Positions 9,685 through 18,861 are shown, counted from the stretch's first letter. The stretch is 64,000 nt of DNA from Methylobacterium sp. J-067 (GCF_022829465.1 NZ_JAKSXZ010000110.1:186001-250000); one strand, 5' to 3'. The notes: generated by a model from the letters alone, not told the origin. Numbers and translations: made by a program.

Positions 9685-10692
9685 ATGACCTCCCGCGCCC
9701 TGATTCTCGGCTGCGCCGGCAAGACGCTCCTCCCCGAGGAGGCGTCCTTCTTCCGGGATGCGCAGCCCTGGGGCTTCATCCTGTTCAAGCGCAACATCGG
9801 CACCCCCGACGAGGTGCGCGCCCTCACTGCCGCCCTGCGCGATTGCGTCGGGCGGGCCGAGGCGCCGATCCTCATCGATCAGGAGGGCGGCCGGGTGCAG
9901 CGCATGGGCCCGCCGCATTGGCCGAAATACCCGGCCGGCGGCAGCTACGGCCGCCTGAACGGCTCGGCCGAGACCATCGCCCGCCTCGGCGCCCGGCTCA
10001 TCGCGCACGACCTCGCGGAGGTCGGCATCAATGTCGATTGCGCGCCGGTCCTCGACGTGCCGTCGCCGGGCTCGCACGACATCATCGGCGACCGCGCCTA
10101 TGGCGACAGCCCCGAGGCGGTGGCGGCCATCGGCCGGGCCGTCGCGGAGGGGCTGATGGCGGGCGGCGTGCTGCCCGTGGTGAAGCACATGCCCGGCCAC
10201 GGCCGCGCCGCCTGCGACAGTCACAAGGGCCTGCCCGTGGTGGACGCCGCCCTGGCCGATCTGCGCGGCCGGGACTTCGCGCCGTTCCGCCTGCTCGCTG
10301 ACCTGCCCATGGCCATGAGCGCGCATGTGGTGTTCACGGCGCTCGACCCGGATCGCCCCGCGACACAATCGCCCGTCGTGATCCGCGACATCGTCCGCGG
10401 CGAGATCGGCTTCGACGGTCTGCTCATGACCGACGACCTGTCGATGCACGCCCTGACCGGGCCGTTCCGCGCCCGCGCCGAAGCCGCCTTCGCGGCGGGG
10501 ATCGACATCGCCCTGCACTGCAACGGGGAAATGGACGAGATGCGGGCCGTCTGCGAAGGCACGCCCCTGCTGACGGGTGACGCCGCCCGCCGTGCCGAGG
10601 CCGCCTTGGCCCGCCTCGGGAGCCTCACCGACGGGCTCGACCTGCCGGAGGCGCGGGCGCGTTTTGCGGCGGCTTTCGCCCAGGCCGCCTGA
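9685..10692 (+). CDS. nagZ: Beta-N-acetylhexosaminidase (GH3) of peptidoglycan recycling
   Basis: A protein of 335 residues. NagZ removes GlcNAc from GlcNAc-anhydroMurNAc peptides in the cytoplasm. The family signature is intact: KHMPGHGRAACDSHKGLPVV carries the catalytic His/Asp loop, and the nucleophile Asp lies in TDDLSMHAL. The start is placed at ATG 9685 because it gives MTSRALILGCAG; the upstream extension looks non-coding. It is the partner in pathway of anmK (14066) and of the lytic transglycosylase at 17403. The following gap to tatA is only 157 bp, with no scpA or scpB. Confidence 0.92.
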   Translation: MTSRALILGCAGKTLLPEEASFFRDAQPWGFILFKRNIGTPDEVRALTAALRDCVGRAEAPILIDQEGGRVQRMGPPHWPKYPAGGSYGRLNGSAETIARLGARLIAHDLAEVGINVDCAPVLDVPSPGSHDIIGDRAYGDSPEAVAAIGRAVAEGLMAGGVLPVVKHMPGHGRAACDSHKGLPVVDAALADLRGRDFAPFRLLADLPMAMSAHVVFTALDPDRPATQSPVVIRDIVRGEIGFDGLLMTDDLSMHALTGPFRARAEAAFAAGIDIALHCNGEMDEMRAVCEGTPLLTGDAARRAEAALARLGSLTDGLDLPEARARFAAAFAQAA

Positions 10693-10849
10693 CGGCAAGC
10701 CCACGACCCTCCACTGTCGTCACCCCTCCACGCTCTGCTTGCGCTTGTGTTCCGAGGGCGCGCTCCCTAGGTTCGCGGGAAATTCCTGAAGTGGACGGGG
10801 TGCTCCGGTCGCGTGGCCTCAAGGTCATTGCGGAGCGCAGGAGGTCGTC

Positions 10850-11125
10850 ATGGGTAGCATGAGCATTTGGCACTGGGTCATCGTCGCGGTCATCGTGATG
10901 CTGCTTTTCGGACGCGGCAAGGTGTCCGATCTGATGGGTGACGTCGCCAAGGGCATCAAGGCCTTCAAGAAGGGCATGGCCGAGGACGAGACGACGCCGC
11001 CGCCGGCCCAGCCGGTCGCGCCGCCGCCGCAGCCGGTGCGCACCATCCCCCACACCGCCGAGACCAGCCCGGGCACCGCCGTTCCGGCGAGCCACCTGCC
11101 GGGCGGCGAGAGCAAGACGATCTGA
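10850..11125 (+). CDS. tatA: Twin-arginine translocase subunit TatA
   Basis: A protein of 91 residues with a short N-terminal membrane helix ([18 protein letters not shown]), the FGRGK hinge, an amphipathic helix with FKKGM, and a Pro-rich acidic tail, as expected for the pore-forming TatA. GGAGG lies 5 bases before the ATG. It heads tatA-tatB-tatC. A likely client, the GH10 enzyme at 57083 with an RR signal, is encoded in the same window. Confidence 0.95.
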   Translation: MGSMSIWHWVIVAVIVMLLFGRGKVSDLMGDVAKGIKAFKKGMAEDETTPPPAQPVAPPPQPVRTIPHTAETSPGTAVPASHLPGGESKTI

Positions 11126-11216
11126 GGATCAACCGGGAGCCGTTGGGGCGCGCGTGCCCCCTCGCAGAGAGGCGTGAGGGGAGCGAGACCCCCACGGCCG
11201 CAGGACCGTCGACGAC

Positions 11217-11762
11217 ATGCTGGACATGAGTTGGGGCGAGGTGATGCTGATCGGCGGCGTCGCCCTCATCGTCATCGGACCGAAGGACCTGCCGAAGGCG
11301 CTCCGCACCGTCGGCCAGGTCACGACCAAGCTGCGCCGCATGGCCGGCGAGTTTCAGATGCAGTTCAACGAGGCGATCCGCGAGGCGGAGCTCGATGAGG
11401 TGCGCAAGGAGGTCGACGGCATCCGCGACACGATGCGCGGCGGATCGATGTTCAACCCGGTCCAGACGATCCGCGACGAGTTGCGCGGCGCCGTCGAGGG
11501 ACGGACCCCGAAGCCCGAAATACCGGCCACGCTTCCCGCGCCTGAGATCGAGACCTTTGGCCCGCCGAAGCCCGAGCCGGTGATCGAACCCCCGCCGCCC
11601 CCGCCCGTCCCGAAGCCGCGCAGCCTCGCAGACGCGACGGCGAAGCTGAAGGCCGAGCGGCAGGCGACGCAGGGCGACGTCCCGCCCGTGCCCGGCTCCG
11701 TGGACGATCCTTACGGGACGCCCGAGCCGGTCTCCCACCGCAACGAGACGGCCGCACAATGA
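11217..11762 (+). CDS. tatB: Twin-arginine translocase subunit TatB
   Basis: A protein of 181 residues. Its N-terminal helix is [20 protein letters not shown] with the conserved Glu and Gly-Pro hinge, followed by a long charged amphipathic helix ([18 protein letters not shown]) and a Pro-rich C-terminal tail. TatB forms the signal-peptide receptor complex with TatC. The stop overlaps the tatC start as ATGA, so the two are coupled. Confidence 0.95.
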   Translation: MLDMSWGEVMLIGGVALIVIGPKDLPKALRTVGQVTTKLRRMAGEFQMQFNEAIREAELDEVRKEVDGIRDTMRGGSMFNPVQTIRDELRGAVEGRTPKPEIPATLPAPEIETFGPPKPEPVIEPPPPPPVPKPRSLADATAKLKAERQATQGDVPPVPGSVDDPYGTPEPVSHRNETAAQ

Positions 11763-12559
11763 TGACCGAGGCCGACGAGGCCGATATCGAGGCGTCGCGG
11801 GCGCCGCTGCTCGAACACCTGATCGAATTGCGCTCGCGGCTGATCAAGTCGCTGATCGCGTTCGTGCTGATGTTTTTTGCGTGCTTCTTCTTCTCACGCG
11901 ATATCTACAACATCCTCGTCTACCCCTACGTTTCCATCGTGGGGGCGCAGAACGCCGAGCTGATCGCCACGCACTTCCTCGAGCAGGTGTTCACGAACAT
12001 CAAGCTTAGCGTGTTCGGGGCCGCCTTCCTGGCCTTCCCGGTGATCGCGACGCAGATCTACGCCTTCGTGGCGCCGGGGCTTTACCGCAACGAGCGCAAG
12101 GCCTTCCTGCCTTACCTCGTCGCCACGCCGATCTTCTTCATTCTCGGCGCGCTGGTCGTGTTCTTCCTGGCGATGCCCCTGCTCATCAAGTTCTCGGTGT
12201 CGCTGCAACAGGTCGGGGTCGCGGGCGAGCCGACGATCAAGCTGCTGCCGAAGGTCGATGAGTATCTGTCGCTCATCATGACGCTGATCTTCGCGTTCGG
12301 CCTCGCGTTCCAGCTGCCGGTGATCCTGACCCTGCTCGGGCAGGTCGGCATCATCGACACCAAGTTCCTGCGCGAGAAGCGCCGCTACGCCATTGTGCTG
12401 GTCTTCGTCGCGGCGGCGATCCTGACGCCGCCGGACGTGATCTCGCAGCTCTCCCTCGCGATCCCGATGCTCCTCCTCTACGAGGCGTCGGTGTTCTCGG
12501 TGGCCAGGGTCGAGGCGCGGCGTAGGGCGCAGCGCATCGCGGACGGGCTGGAGCCGTAG
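11759..12559 (+). CDS. tatC: Twin-arginine translocase subunit TatC
   Basis: A protein of 266 residues with six predicted membrane segments. The N-terminal region [17 protein letters not shown] and the conserved [21 protein letters not shown] block are TatC signatures. It recognises twin-arginine signal peptides with TatB. The ATG overlaps the tatB stop by four bases; a second ATG three bases later is possible. It is followed by an imperfect palindromic repeat and by convergent tyrS. Confidence 0.95.
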   Translation: MMTEADEADIEASRAPLLEHLIELRSRLIKSLIAFVLMFFACFFFSRDIYNILVYPYVSIVGAQNAELIATHFLEQVFTNIKLSVFGAAFLAFPVIATQIYAFVAPGLYRNERKAFLPYLVATPIFFILGALVVFFLAMPLLIKFSVSLQQVGVAGEPTIKLLPKVDEYLSLIMTLIFAFGLAFQLPVILTLLGQVGIIDTKFLREKRRYAIVLVFVAAAILTPPDVISQLSLAIPMLLLYEASVFSVARVEARRRAQRIADGLEP

Positions 12560-12579
12560 GGCTCCGTCTACCGCTTCGC

Positions 12580-12673
12580 CGTCATTGCGAGCAAAGCGAA
12601 GCAATCCAGGGCGGCGCCACGTCTTCCGAACTTTGCGCTGCCCCTGGACTGCTTCACTGCGTTCGCAATGACG
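12580..12673. repeat. REP-like imperfect palindrome between tatC and tyrS
   Basis: Two 32-base arms, 12580-12611 and 12642-12673, are inverted copies matching at 27 of 32 positions, around a 30-base spacer. The left arm begins CGTCATTGCGAGCAAAG. This sequence type is familiar as a dispersed intergenic palindrome in alphaproteobacterial genomes. It lies between two convergent genes and its RNA would fold into a long hairpin from either strand, so it may also end transcription or stabilise the two mRNA 3' ends. Confidence 0.75.
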
Positions 12674-12683
12674 ATGGCGGGTT

Positions 12684-13952
12684 TCAGCCCACCCGCAGCA
12701 ACACGTGCTTCTTCTTGCCGAAGGACAGCTTGATGACCCCGTCCGCCGTCAGGTCGGACAGGCGGAGAACCGCCTTGTCGTCGATCACCTGAACGTCGTT
12801 CACCCGCAGGCCGCCGCCCTTGATCTGGCGGCGCGCCTCGCTGGTCGAGGGCACGAGCTTGGCGTGCTCGGGCCCGAAGGCGGTGAGTACGCCGAGGCCG
12901 GCTTCCAGCACCGAACCCGGCACGGTGATGGTCGGCAGGTCGGCGGCGAGCGAGCCTTCCACGAAGGTCTTTCGCGCCGTCTCGGCGGCGGCCTCGCCGG
13001 CCTCGCGGCCGTGCATCAGCGCCGTCGCCTCCGTGGCAAGCACCTTCTTGGCCTCGTTGATCTCGGCGCCTCCGAGGGCGGCCAGCCGGGCCACCTTGTC
13101 CATCGGCAGGAGGGTGAACAGCTTGAGGAAGCGCGCGACGTCGGCATCCTCGGTGTTCCGCCAGAACTGCCAGTAATCGTAGGGCGACAGCATCTCCGGG
13201 TTCAGCCACACCGCGCCGGCGGCGGTCTTGCCCATCTTGGCGCCGGAGGAGGTCGTCAGCAGCGGGCAGGTGAGGGCGTAGAGCTGCGGCGTGCCCATGC
13301 GGCGACCGAGATCGATGCCGTTGACGATGTTGCCCCACTGGTCCGATCCGCCCATCTGGAGGATCGTCCCGTAACGCCGGTTCAACTCCACGAAGTCGTA
13401 GGACTGGAGGATCATGTAGTTGAACTCCAGGAACGACAATTCTTGGTCGCGCTCCAGGCGCAGACGGACGCTGTCCATGGAGAGCATGCGGTTCACCGAA
13501 AAGTGGCGGCCGATGTCGCGTAGCATCTCGATGTAGTTGAGCTTGGTCAGCCACTCGGCGTTGTCGACCATCACCGCGTCGTTGCCGGCCTCGCCGAAGC
13601 GCAGGAACCGGTCGAAGGTCTTGCGGATCTCGGCCTTGTTGGCGTCGATCAGCTCGATGGTGAGGATTTTCCGCGATTCATCGCGGCCCGAGGGGTCGCC
13701 AACGCGGGTCGTGCCGCCGCCCATCAGGGCGATGGGCTTGCCGCCGGTCGCCTGAAGCCAGTGCAGCATCATGATCGAGAGCAGGTGCCCGACATGGAGC
13801 GAGGCGGCCGTGCAATCGTAGCCGACATAGGTCGTCAGGCGCCCTTCCTGGGCGGCGGCATCGATCCCGGCCATGTCGGAGGCCTGGTGGATATAGCCGC
13901 GCTCGGTCAGGATCCGCAGGAAGTCGGATTTGGGCGTGAAGTCGGCGCTCAT
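12684..13952 (-). CDS. tyrS: Tyrosyl-tRNA synthetase
   Basis: A class I synthetase of 422 residues. It contains [17 protein letters not shown] with the HVGH signature, the tRNA/Tyr-binding block [14 protein letters not shown], and a KMGKT loop in place of KMSKS, as in other bacterial TyrRS. A C-terminal S4-like domain follows ([18 protein letters not shown]). A GTG three codons further upstream (13961) is an alternative start. It is transcribed toward tatC and diverges from anmK. Confidence 0.95.
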   Translation of the reverse strand: MSADFTPKSDFLRILTERGYIHQASDMAGIDAAAQEGRLTTYVGYDCTAASLHVGHLLSIMMLHWLQATGGKPIALMGGGTTRVGDPSGRDESRKILTIELIDANKAEIRKTFDRFLRFGEAGNDAVMVDNAEWLTKLNYIEMLRDIGRHFSVNRMLSMDSVRLRLERDQELSFLEFNYMILQSYDFVELNRRYGTILQMGGSDQWGNIVNGIDLGRRMGTPQLYALTCPLLTTSSGAKMGKTAAGAVWLNPEMLSPYDYWQFWRNTEDADVARFLKLFTLLPMDKVARLAALGGAEINEAKKVLATEATALMHGREAGEAAAETARKTFVEGSLAADLPTITVPGSVLEAGLGVLTAFGPEHAKLVPSTSEARRQIKGGGLRVNDVQVIDDKAVLRLSDLTADGVIKLSFGKKKHVLLRVG

Positions 13953-14065
13953 CGGGTTCACGGAGTTCGGGGCGGGCGACAGGGTGCGGCCCGCGTGCTA
14001 GCTCCCCGTCATGGGGATCGGCTGGGCTCTTAACAGCCCGGTCCGGGAAAGGCACGGGGGAAGGT

Positions 14066-15199
14066 ATGGCGATGTCGCGCGCGATCGGCCTGATGAGCGG
14101 CACATCGCTCGACGGTGTCGATGTGGCGCTCATCGAGACGGACGGGGAAACCGTCCGCGTGGTGAAGGGTCACAACAACTTCCTCGAACCGCTCGGCCCC
14201 ACCGGCTATCGCGGCTATTCCGACGACGAGAAGGCGCTCCTCCGCGCCGCCACCAAGGACGCCGAGGCCATCGTCCAGCCGGGCGACCGGCCGGGCCGGC
14301 TGCCCGAGGCTGAGAGCTTCGTCACCGCGGCCCATGCCGAGGCGGTGGAGCGCTTCCTGTCCGAGAACGGCCTGACGCCCTCCGACATCGACGTGATCGG
14401 CTTCCACGGCCAGACGGTGATCCACCGGCCGGACCAGCGCATCTCCGTGCAGGTCGGCGACGGGCAGGCGCTGGCGAGCCGGCTGGGGATTCCGGTGGTG
14501 TCGGATCTGCGCCGGGCCGATGTCGAGGCGGGAGGGCAGGGGGCGCCGCTGGTTCCTGTGTTCCACAAGGCGCTGGCCGAGGCGTCGGGCTTCACCGGGC
14601 CGGTGGGTATCCTGAACATCGGGGGCGTGGCCAACGCGACGCTGATCGATTCGAAGGGCGGGGTGATCGCCTTCGACACCGGGCCGGGCAACGCTCTCAT
14701 CGACGAGTGGATGCAGGAGCGCGAGGGCAAGAACCTCGACGACGGCGGCCGAACCGCCGCGCGCGGGCGCCCGGACGAGCCGCTGTTGGCGTGGCTGCTC
14801 ATGCACCCGTTCTTCTTCCGCAAGCCGCCAAAGTCGCTCGACCGGAACTGGTTCTCGCACAAGCTCGCGGGCCAGCTCTCGACCGAGGACGGGGCCGCGA
14901 CGCTCACCGCCTTCACCGCCCGCGCGGTGGCCCGCGCCCTCGACCACGCCCCGGAGATCCCGGCCCGCTGGATCGTGGCCGGCGGAGGGGCGCGCAACGG
15001 CGAGTTGGTGCGGTTGCTGAACTACCACCTGCGCTCGGAGATCACGACGGCGGACGCCATCGGCTGGTCCTCGGCCTATCTCGAAGCGCAGGCCTTCGCG
15101 TACCTCGCCGTGCGCTCGCAGAAGGGCCTGCCCATCACCTTCCCGGCGACGACGGGCGTCCGCGAGCCGATCAGCGGCGGCAGCCTCGCCCTGCCGTGA
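14066..15199 (+). CDS. anmK: Anhydro-N-acetylmuramic acid kinase
   Basis: A protein of 377 residues. AnmK phosphorylates and opens 1,6-anhydroMurNAc released by NagZ and amidase, giving MurNAc-6-P. The N-terminal GLMSGTSLDGVD phosphate-binding loop and the ASKHA-type block NIGGVANATLI ... FDTGPGNALIDEW are intact. Full length for the family. Its stop overlaps the GTG start of a McrB-N-domain gene, an unusual partner. It is divergent from tyrS with about 110 bp between starts. Confidence 0.93.
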   Translation: MAMSRAIGLMSGTSLDGVDVALIETDGETVRVVKGHNNFLEPLGPTGYRGYSDDEKALLRAATKDAEAIVQPGDRPGRLPEAESFVTAAHAEAVERFLSENGLTPSDIDVIGFHGQTVIHRPDQRISVQVGDGQALASRLGIPVVSDLRRADVEAGGQGAPLVPVFHKALAEASGFTGPVGILNIGGVANATLIDSKGGVIAFDTGPGNALIDEWMQEREGKNLDDGGRTAARGRPDEPLLAWLLMHPFFFRKPPKSLDRNWFSHKLAGQLSTEDGAATLTAFTARAVARALDHAPEIPARWIVAGGGARNGELVRLLNYHLRSEITTADAIGWSSAYLEAQAFAYLAVRSQKGLPITFPATTGVREPISGGSLALP

Positions 15200-15789
15200 G
15201 CCTCGGCTACGCCCTCCGGCGTATCGTCGAGGAATATCCCCTCGCCAAGCTCGAACCGCCTGCCGGGCATGTCCTCGCCACCGTGATCCGCAAGGGCGCC
15301 CCCGACGAGTTGCGCCGGGCGCTGGAGCCGGTGGACGGCACCTTTCTCGTGAAGGGCAGCCCAGGGCGCGGCACCCGTTGGGCGGCGGTGCCGTGGCTCG
15401 CAGTGTTCGACCCTGCTGTGACGACAAGCGCCACGCGGGGCTACTACCTCGTCTACCTCTTCCCTGCCGACCGGGAGCGGGTGCATCTCTCACTGGCGCA
15501 GGGCACCGTCGCGGCCCTGCGCGAGCACGGCCCGCGTGCCCTGGACTATCTGCGCGCGAGCGGCGACCGCCTGCGCGAGCGGCTGATGGATTTCGCGGAG
15601 CGGTTGCCGCTGACGAGCCTCAGCCTCGGGACAGCGGGCGAATTGCCCGAAGGCTACGAGGTCGCGCACATCCTCGGCCTGTCCTACGGGCTGGACGACC
15701 TCGGCGACGAGGCGCGGCTGCGGGCCGATCTGGCGCTCGGCATCGAAGCCTACCGGGCGCTCAAGGCGCGCGGCGGGCTCGCGTTCTGA
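15196..15789 (+). CDS. Stand-alone McrB N-terminal (DUF3578-like) domain protein
   Basis: A protein of 197 residues starting at GTG 15196, which overlaps the anmK stop (GTGA). The central block, WAAVPWLAVFDPAVTT then GYYLVYLFPADRERVHLSL, matches the N-terminal DNA-binding domain of the McrB restriction GTPase family as I know it. No AAA+ GTPase domain follows and no mcrC gene is adjacent, so this cannot be a working McrBC system on its own. A possible nucleic-acid or modified-base binding role is inference. The coupling to a cell-wall recycling kinase is unexplained. Confidence 0.65.
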   Translation: MSLGYALRRIVEEYPLAKLEPPAGHVLATVIRKGAPDELRRALEPVDGTFLVKGSPGRGTRWAAVPWLAVFDPAVTTSATRGYYLVYLFPADRERVHLSLAQGTVAALREHGPRALDYLRASGDRLRERLMDFAERLPLTSLSLGTAGELPEGYEVAHILGLSYGLDDLGDEARLRADLALGIEAYRALKARGGLAF

Positions 15790-15795
15790 GGTGCC

Positions 15796-16614
15796 TCAGC
15801 CGACTTCGTCCGTGTGGACGTCGAACCGGGCGAGGTTGGCGAAGCCGAAATTCGTGGAGATCGCGACGTCCGTGGCATCGCGGCCTCGCGCCATGACGAT
15901 GCGGCCGATGCGAGGCCGGTTGTGCCGGGCGTCGAACGTGTACCAGCGCGGGCCGTCCGGCCCTTCGAGGAACACCTCGAACCACGCCGAGAAATCCATC
16001 GGCGCCGGGTCCTTGGGCACGCCGATGTCGCCGAGGTAGCCGGTGGCGTAGCGCGCCGGGAAGTTCATGCAGCGGCAGAAGGTGATCGCGAGGTGGGCGA
16101 AGTCCCGGCACACGCCCTCCCGCTGCTGGAAGCCGTCATGGGCGGTGCGGGTCGCGTCGGCGCGCTGGTAGTCGAAACGGATGTGGTTGTGGACGTAGTC
16201 CACGATGGCCTGCACCCGGCCCCAGCCCTCCGGCGCCGTGCCGAACAGCGACCACGCGGTCTGCGAGAGCTTGTCGGTGTCGCAATAGCGGGAGCCCAGA
16301 AGGTAGACGAGCACTTCGTCGGGCAGGTCCTGCACCGGAATTTGCCGGGCCTCGGGCACGATCGGGTCGGGCAGACCGCTGTCCTGCACCTCGAAATCGG
16401 CCGAGACGGTCAGCCGGCCCGGCGGGGCGAGGATCCTGTGGCAGAGGTTGCCGAAATCGTCGCGGTACTCCCGCGTCTGCACCGGCGGATCGAAGGTGAG
16501 AACGTGCGGGGTCAGCACGTCGGGCATCCGGTTCGGATGCACGCTCACCATCAGGATCATGGGTGTCGGTTGCAGCGTCTCGAACGCGATATCGAAGCCG
16601 GTCCTGATCCGCAT
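15796..16614 (-). CDS. Transglutaminase-like protein with atypical catalytic triad
   Basis: A protein of 272 residues. An N-terminal beta-rich domain of the bacterial transglutaminase type is followed by the transglutaminase core with Cys169 in REGVCRDFAH and Asp228 in WYTFDARHN. The usual catalytic His before Ala-Trp is Ser209 here (DFSAWFEVFL). It may be a peptidase-like enzyme with altered chemistry, use another His such as H231, or be inactive. Start ATG 16614 (MRIRTGFDIAFE) was chosen because the extension to 16659 lacks family-like sequence. It is convergent with the McrB-N gene. Confidence 0.75.
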   Translation of the reverse strand: MRIRTGFDIAFETLQPTPMILMVSVHPNRMPDVLTPHVLTFDPPVQTREYRDDFGNLCHRILAPPGRLTVSADFEVQDSGLPDPIVPEARQIPVQDLPDEVLVYLLGSRYCDTDKLSQTAWSLFGTAPEGWGRVQAIVDYVHNHIRFDYQRADATRTAHDGFQQREGVCRDFAHLAITFCRCMNFPARYATGYLGDIGVPKDPAPMDFSAWFEVFLEGPDGPRWYTFDARHNRPRIGRIVMARGRDATDVAISTNFGFANLARFDVHTDEVG

Positions 16615-16686
16615 CGTCCCCACCTTGTGTTTGCAATCCCAAGGCGAGACTCGTGCCAAGGCTCCGGTCGGCCGTGCGATTAATCC

Positions 16687-17376
16687 TCAGCTGATGGGAG
16701 GCGCCGGCTCGCGGGCGGCGCGCTCGGCCTCGACCAGCACGTCCATCGGGCGCCAGGGCTTGGCGATGAACACGGCGTCGGGCGGCAGGTCCGGGCGGCG
16801 GATGACGTGGCCGGAGGTGACGACGAGCCGTGCGCGCGGCCAAAGGGTGGCGACGGCGCGGGCAAGTTGCATCCCGTCCATCTCTCCGGCGAGGCGGACA
16901 TCGGCGAAGACGAGGGCCACTTCCCCGCCGCGCTGGCGCAGGACCGCGAGGGCCTCCTCGGCGCTGGGGCAGCCGATGACCTCCAGCTCGGTCTCTTCGA
17001 GAAGGGTCTCGGCCAGTTGGCGGATTGCGGGCTCGTCCTCGACCACGATGGCGAGATGGACGGGCTTCGCTTCGCCCGCGGGGCGGTCGCTGCCGTTGCG
17101 CTCGGGGGCGGGGGCCGGCTGCGACTGCTTCACCCGCTTCACGAGGGCGGCGAGATGCGCCGGCACGCCCTCGGTGATGAGGTCGTCGTAGAAAGAGGCC
17201 AGCGTCTGCCCGATCTGGTCGAGCGGAACGCCCGGCGTCAGCGTGTCCGTATACGGGACGGGCGTCTCAGGATGCGGCTTCCTCAAAGATCCCCCCGACA
17301 CAGCGTCACGCCGCTTTGTCGTGCGGCTACCTGGGTAGAGAAGTCGGTAATCCACGCTCGGTTGCGATTGTCGCAC
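16687..17376 (-). CDS. NepR-like domain fused to a response-regulator receiver domain
   Basis: A protein of up to 229 residues. Residues 52-83 (IGQTLASFYDDLITEGVPAH then LAALVKRV) resemble the anti-sigma factor NepR core (IG..L...YD......VP..F..L). After a Pro-rich linker a receiver domain follows with a complete phosphorylation site: E113/D114, acceptor D159 (FADVRL), T187 and K206 (IAKPW). In the alphaproteobacterial general stress response NepR is normally a separate small protein controlled by PhyR. The start is uncertain: ATG 17376 or GTG 17301, since the first 25 residues look non-coding. Confidence 0.65.
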   Translation of the reverse strand: MRQSQPSVDYRLLYPGSRTTKRRDAVSGGSLRKPHPETPVPYTDTLTPGVPLDQIGQTLASFYDDLITEGVPAHLAALVKRVKQSQPAPAPERNGSDRPAGEAKPVHLAIVVEDEPAIRQLAETLLEETELEVIGCPSAEEALAVLRQRGGEVALVFADVRLAGEMDGMQLARAVATLWPRARLVVTSGHVIRRPDLPPDAVFIAKPWRPMDVLVEAERAAREPAPPIS

Positions 17377-17402
17377 CGAAAGTCGCGCGGCTCGCGAGAG
17401 GT

Positions 17403-18584
17403 TTACTGCGTTTCGACCGCGGACTCCGCGTCGGCGTAGGCCATGATGCCGGAGAGGGCGCGGACATTCTGATAGCGCGTGCCGCGCGTCTGCATCATCG
17501 CCTCGAACTTCTCGTGGACCTGCGCCACGGAGAGGCTCAGCGGCTTGCGGTGGCGACCGCGTCCGGTGAAGCGGTTGGCCGCGAAGAAGATCGAGCGGTT
17601 CGCACGCGCCGGGCCGGGGAGCAGCACGGCGGCGGCGGAGGCCGGCTTGTTCACGACCTTGTCGAGGAAGTCGCCGGCATCGTCCGGGCCGAGGAAGTGC
17701 GCGAGGTAGACCTCGCCGAGGGTGAGTTCGCGGCCGATGCGCTGGCTGATGCGGGCGGCGTCGCGCTTCAGCATCTCACCCGCCATGAGGGCCGACAGGT
17801 AGGGATCGCGGCGCAGTTCGAGGACGCGGGCGCGCTCGGCGGCGTCGGTGATGACCGGCTTGTCGTTCGCGTCGGCGGTGACGAGGGCGGCTTCCTTGGC
17901 GAGGCCGTACTTGGCGCCGAAATCGCGCACCACGCCGAGCCACGTGCGCTCGATGAACTGATAGAGGCCGGTGGCCGAGGAGGTCTTGGCCTGCACGGCG
18001 GTGATGAAGCTCGATTCCTTGTCGGCGACCGCCATGAGCAGCACCGGGTCGGTCTGCACGGCCTGGGCCGCCTTCACGATCGTCTGCACCAGGTGGCGCC
18101 GGATCTTCATCGGGCCGAATTCGAGGATGTCGTTCGGATCGCCGCCGGAGGATTGCGACAACAGGTAATCGTAGGACACCCGGTCGACACCGCTCGACCC
18201 GACCTCGGTGTCGAGATCGTGGACCGGGGCGAAGCTCGCGGAGGCACGGAGCGTGGCCTTCTCCAGATCCTCGCTGAGGGCGACGAGGTGAAGGTTCGGG
18301 CGCGGCATCCGGATCTCGGTCGCGGCCTCGGCGCTGGTGACGGCCTGGGGCAGCCCGATCTTGCTCAGGTCGACACCGGAGCCGATCAGCGCGGCGCTCA
18401 GCGAGCCGGCGAGGAACGTGACCGTCAGGAGCGAGCGGACGAGAGCCGTCGTGCTGCCGTGCGAGGCGCCGACCGGCGAATGCGCCGCGATGGCGCCGTG
18501 GTTGCCCTTCCCGAAACGGCGGACCTGCGCCACACCGGACTTCGCGTTACCCGTCCTTCCCGATCCGACCGCGCGGCCCTGCAT
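17403..18584 (-). CDS. Lytic transglycosylase (SLT domain) protein
   Basis: A protein of 393 residues with an N-terminal membrane anchor or uncleaved signal (about 49-70, LVRSLLTVTFLAGSLSAALIG). The SLT core carries the catalytic Glu in VADKESSF and the GLYQFIERTWL block. It cleaves peptidoglycan glycan strands, leaving 1,6-anhydroMurNAc ends, the substrate class later processed by NagZ and AnmK encoded nearby. The long N-terminal basic region before the membrane segment is cytoplasmic. The gene is divergent from alaS. Confidence 0.85.
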   Translation of the reverse strand: MQGRAVGSGRTGNAKSGVAQVRRFGKGNHGAIAAHSPVGASHGSTTALVRSLLTVTFLAGSLSAALIGSGVDLSKIGLPQAVTSAEAATEIRMPRPNLHLVALSEDLEKATLRASASFAPVHDLDTEVGSSGVDRVSYDYLLSQSSGGDPNDILEFGPMKIRRHLVQTIVKAAQAVQTDPVLLMAVADKESSFITAVQAKTSSATGLYQFIERTWLGVVRDFGAKYGLAKEAALVTADANDKPVITDAAERARVLELRRDPYLSALMAGEMLKRDAARISQRIGRELTLGEVYLAHFLGPDDAGDFLDKVVNKPASAAAVLLPGPARANRSIFFAANRFTGRGRHRKPLSLSVAQVHEKFEAMMQTRGTRYQNVRALSGIMAYADAESAVETQ

Positions 18585-18861
18585 CGTGATTCCGTTTCCC
18601 GCTGCGCCGACGTGGCGCCGATGGGCTTAATCTGGCTTGACAGATGTGGCGACAACACGGCCGTGCTTGTGGCGAGCGTGGGGCAATGCCAGGCGAATTC
18701 GCGGCGCCATGGCCGCGCCCGGTGGCCAATCTGCGCTGTCGCGTGCAAGCCGCACTCTCGCTTCGTGACTCCCGCCTGTTCCATCCTTAAGAGGACGCTA
18801 CAGGGAGGTCCGCCCAAGCGTGCCTCCGACAAATGACGTGAGAAGCCTGAAAGTCTGCCAG

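Noticed and set aside
17316..18836. 506-codon plus-strand open frame over the lytic transglycosylase gene
   Set aside because: It is antisense to an SLT-domain protein with clear motifs and has no family-like content.
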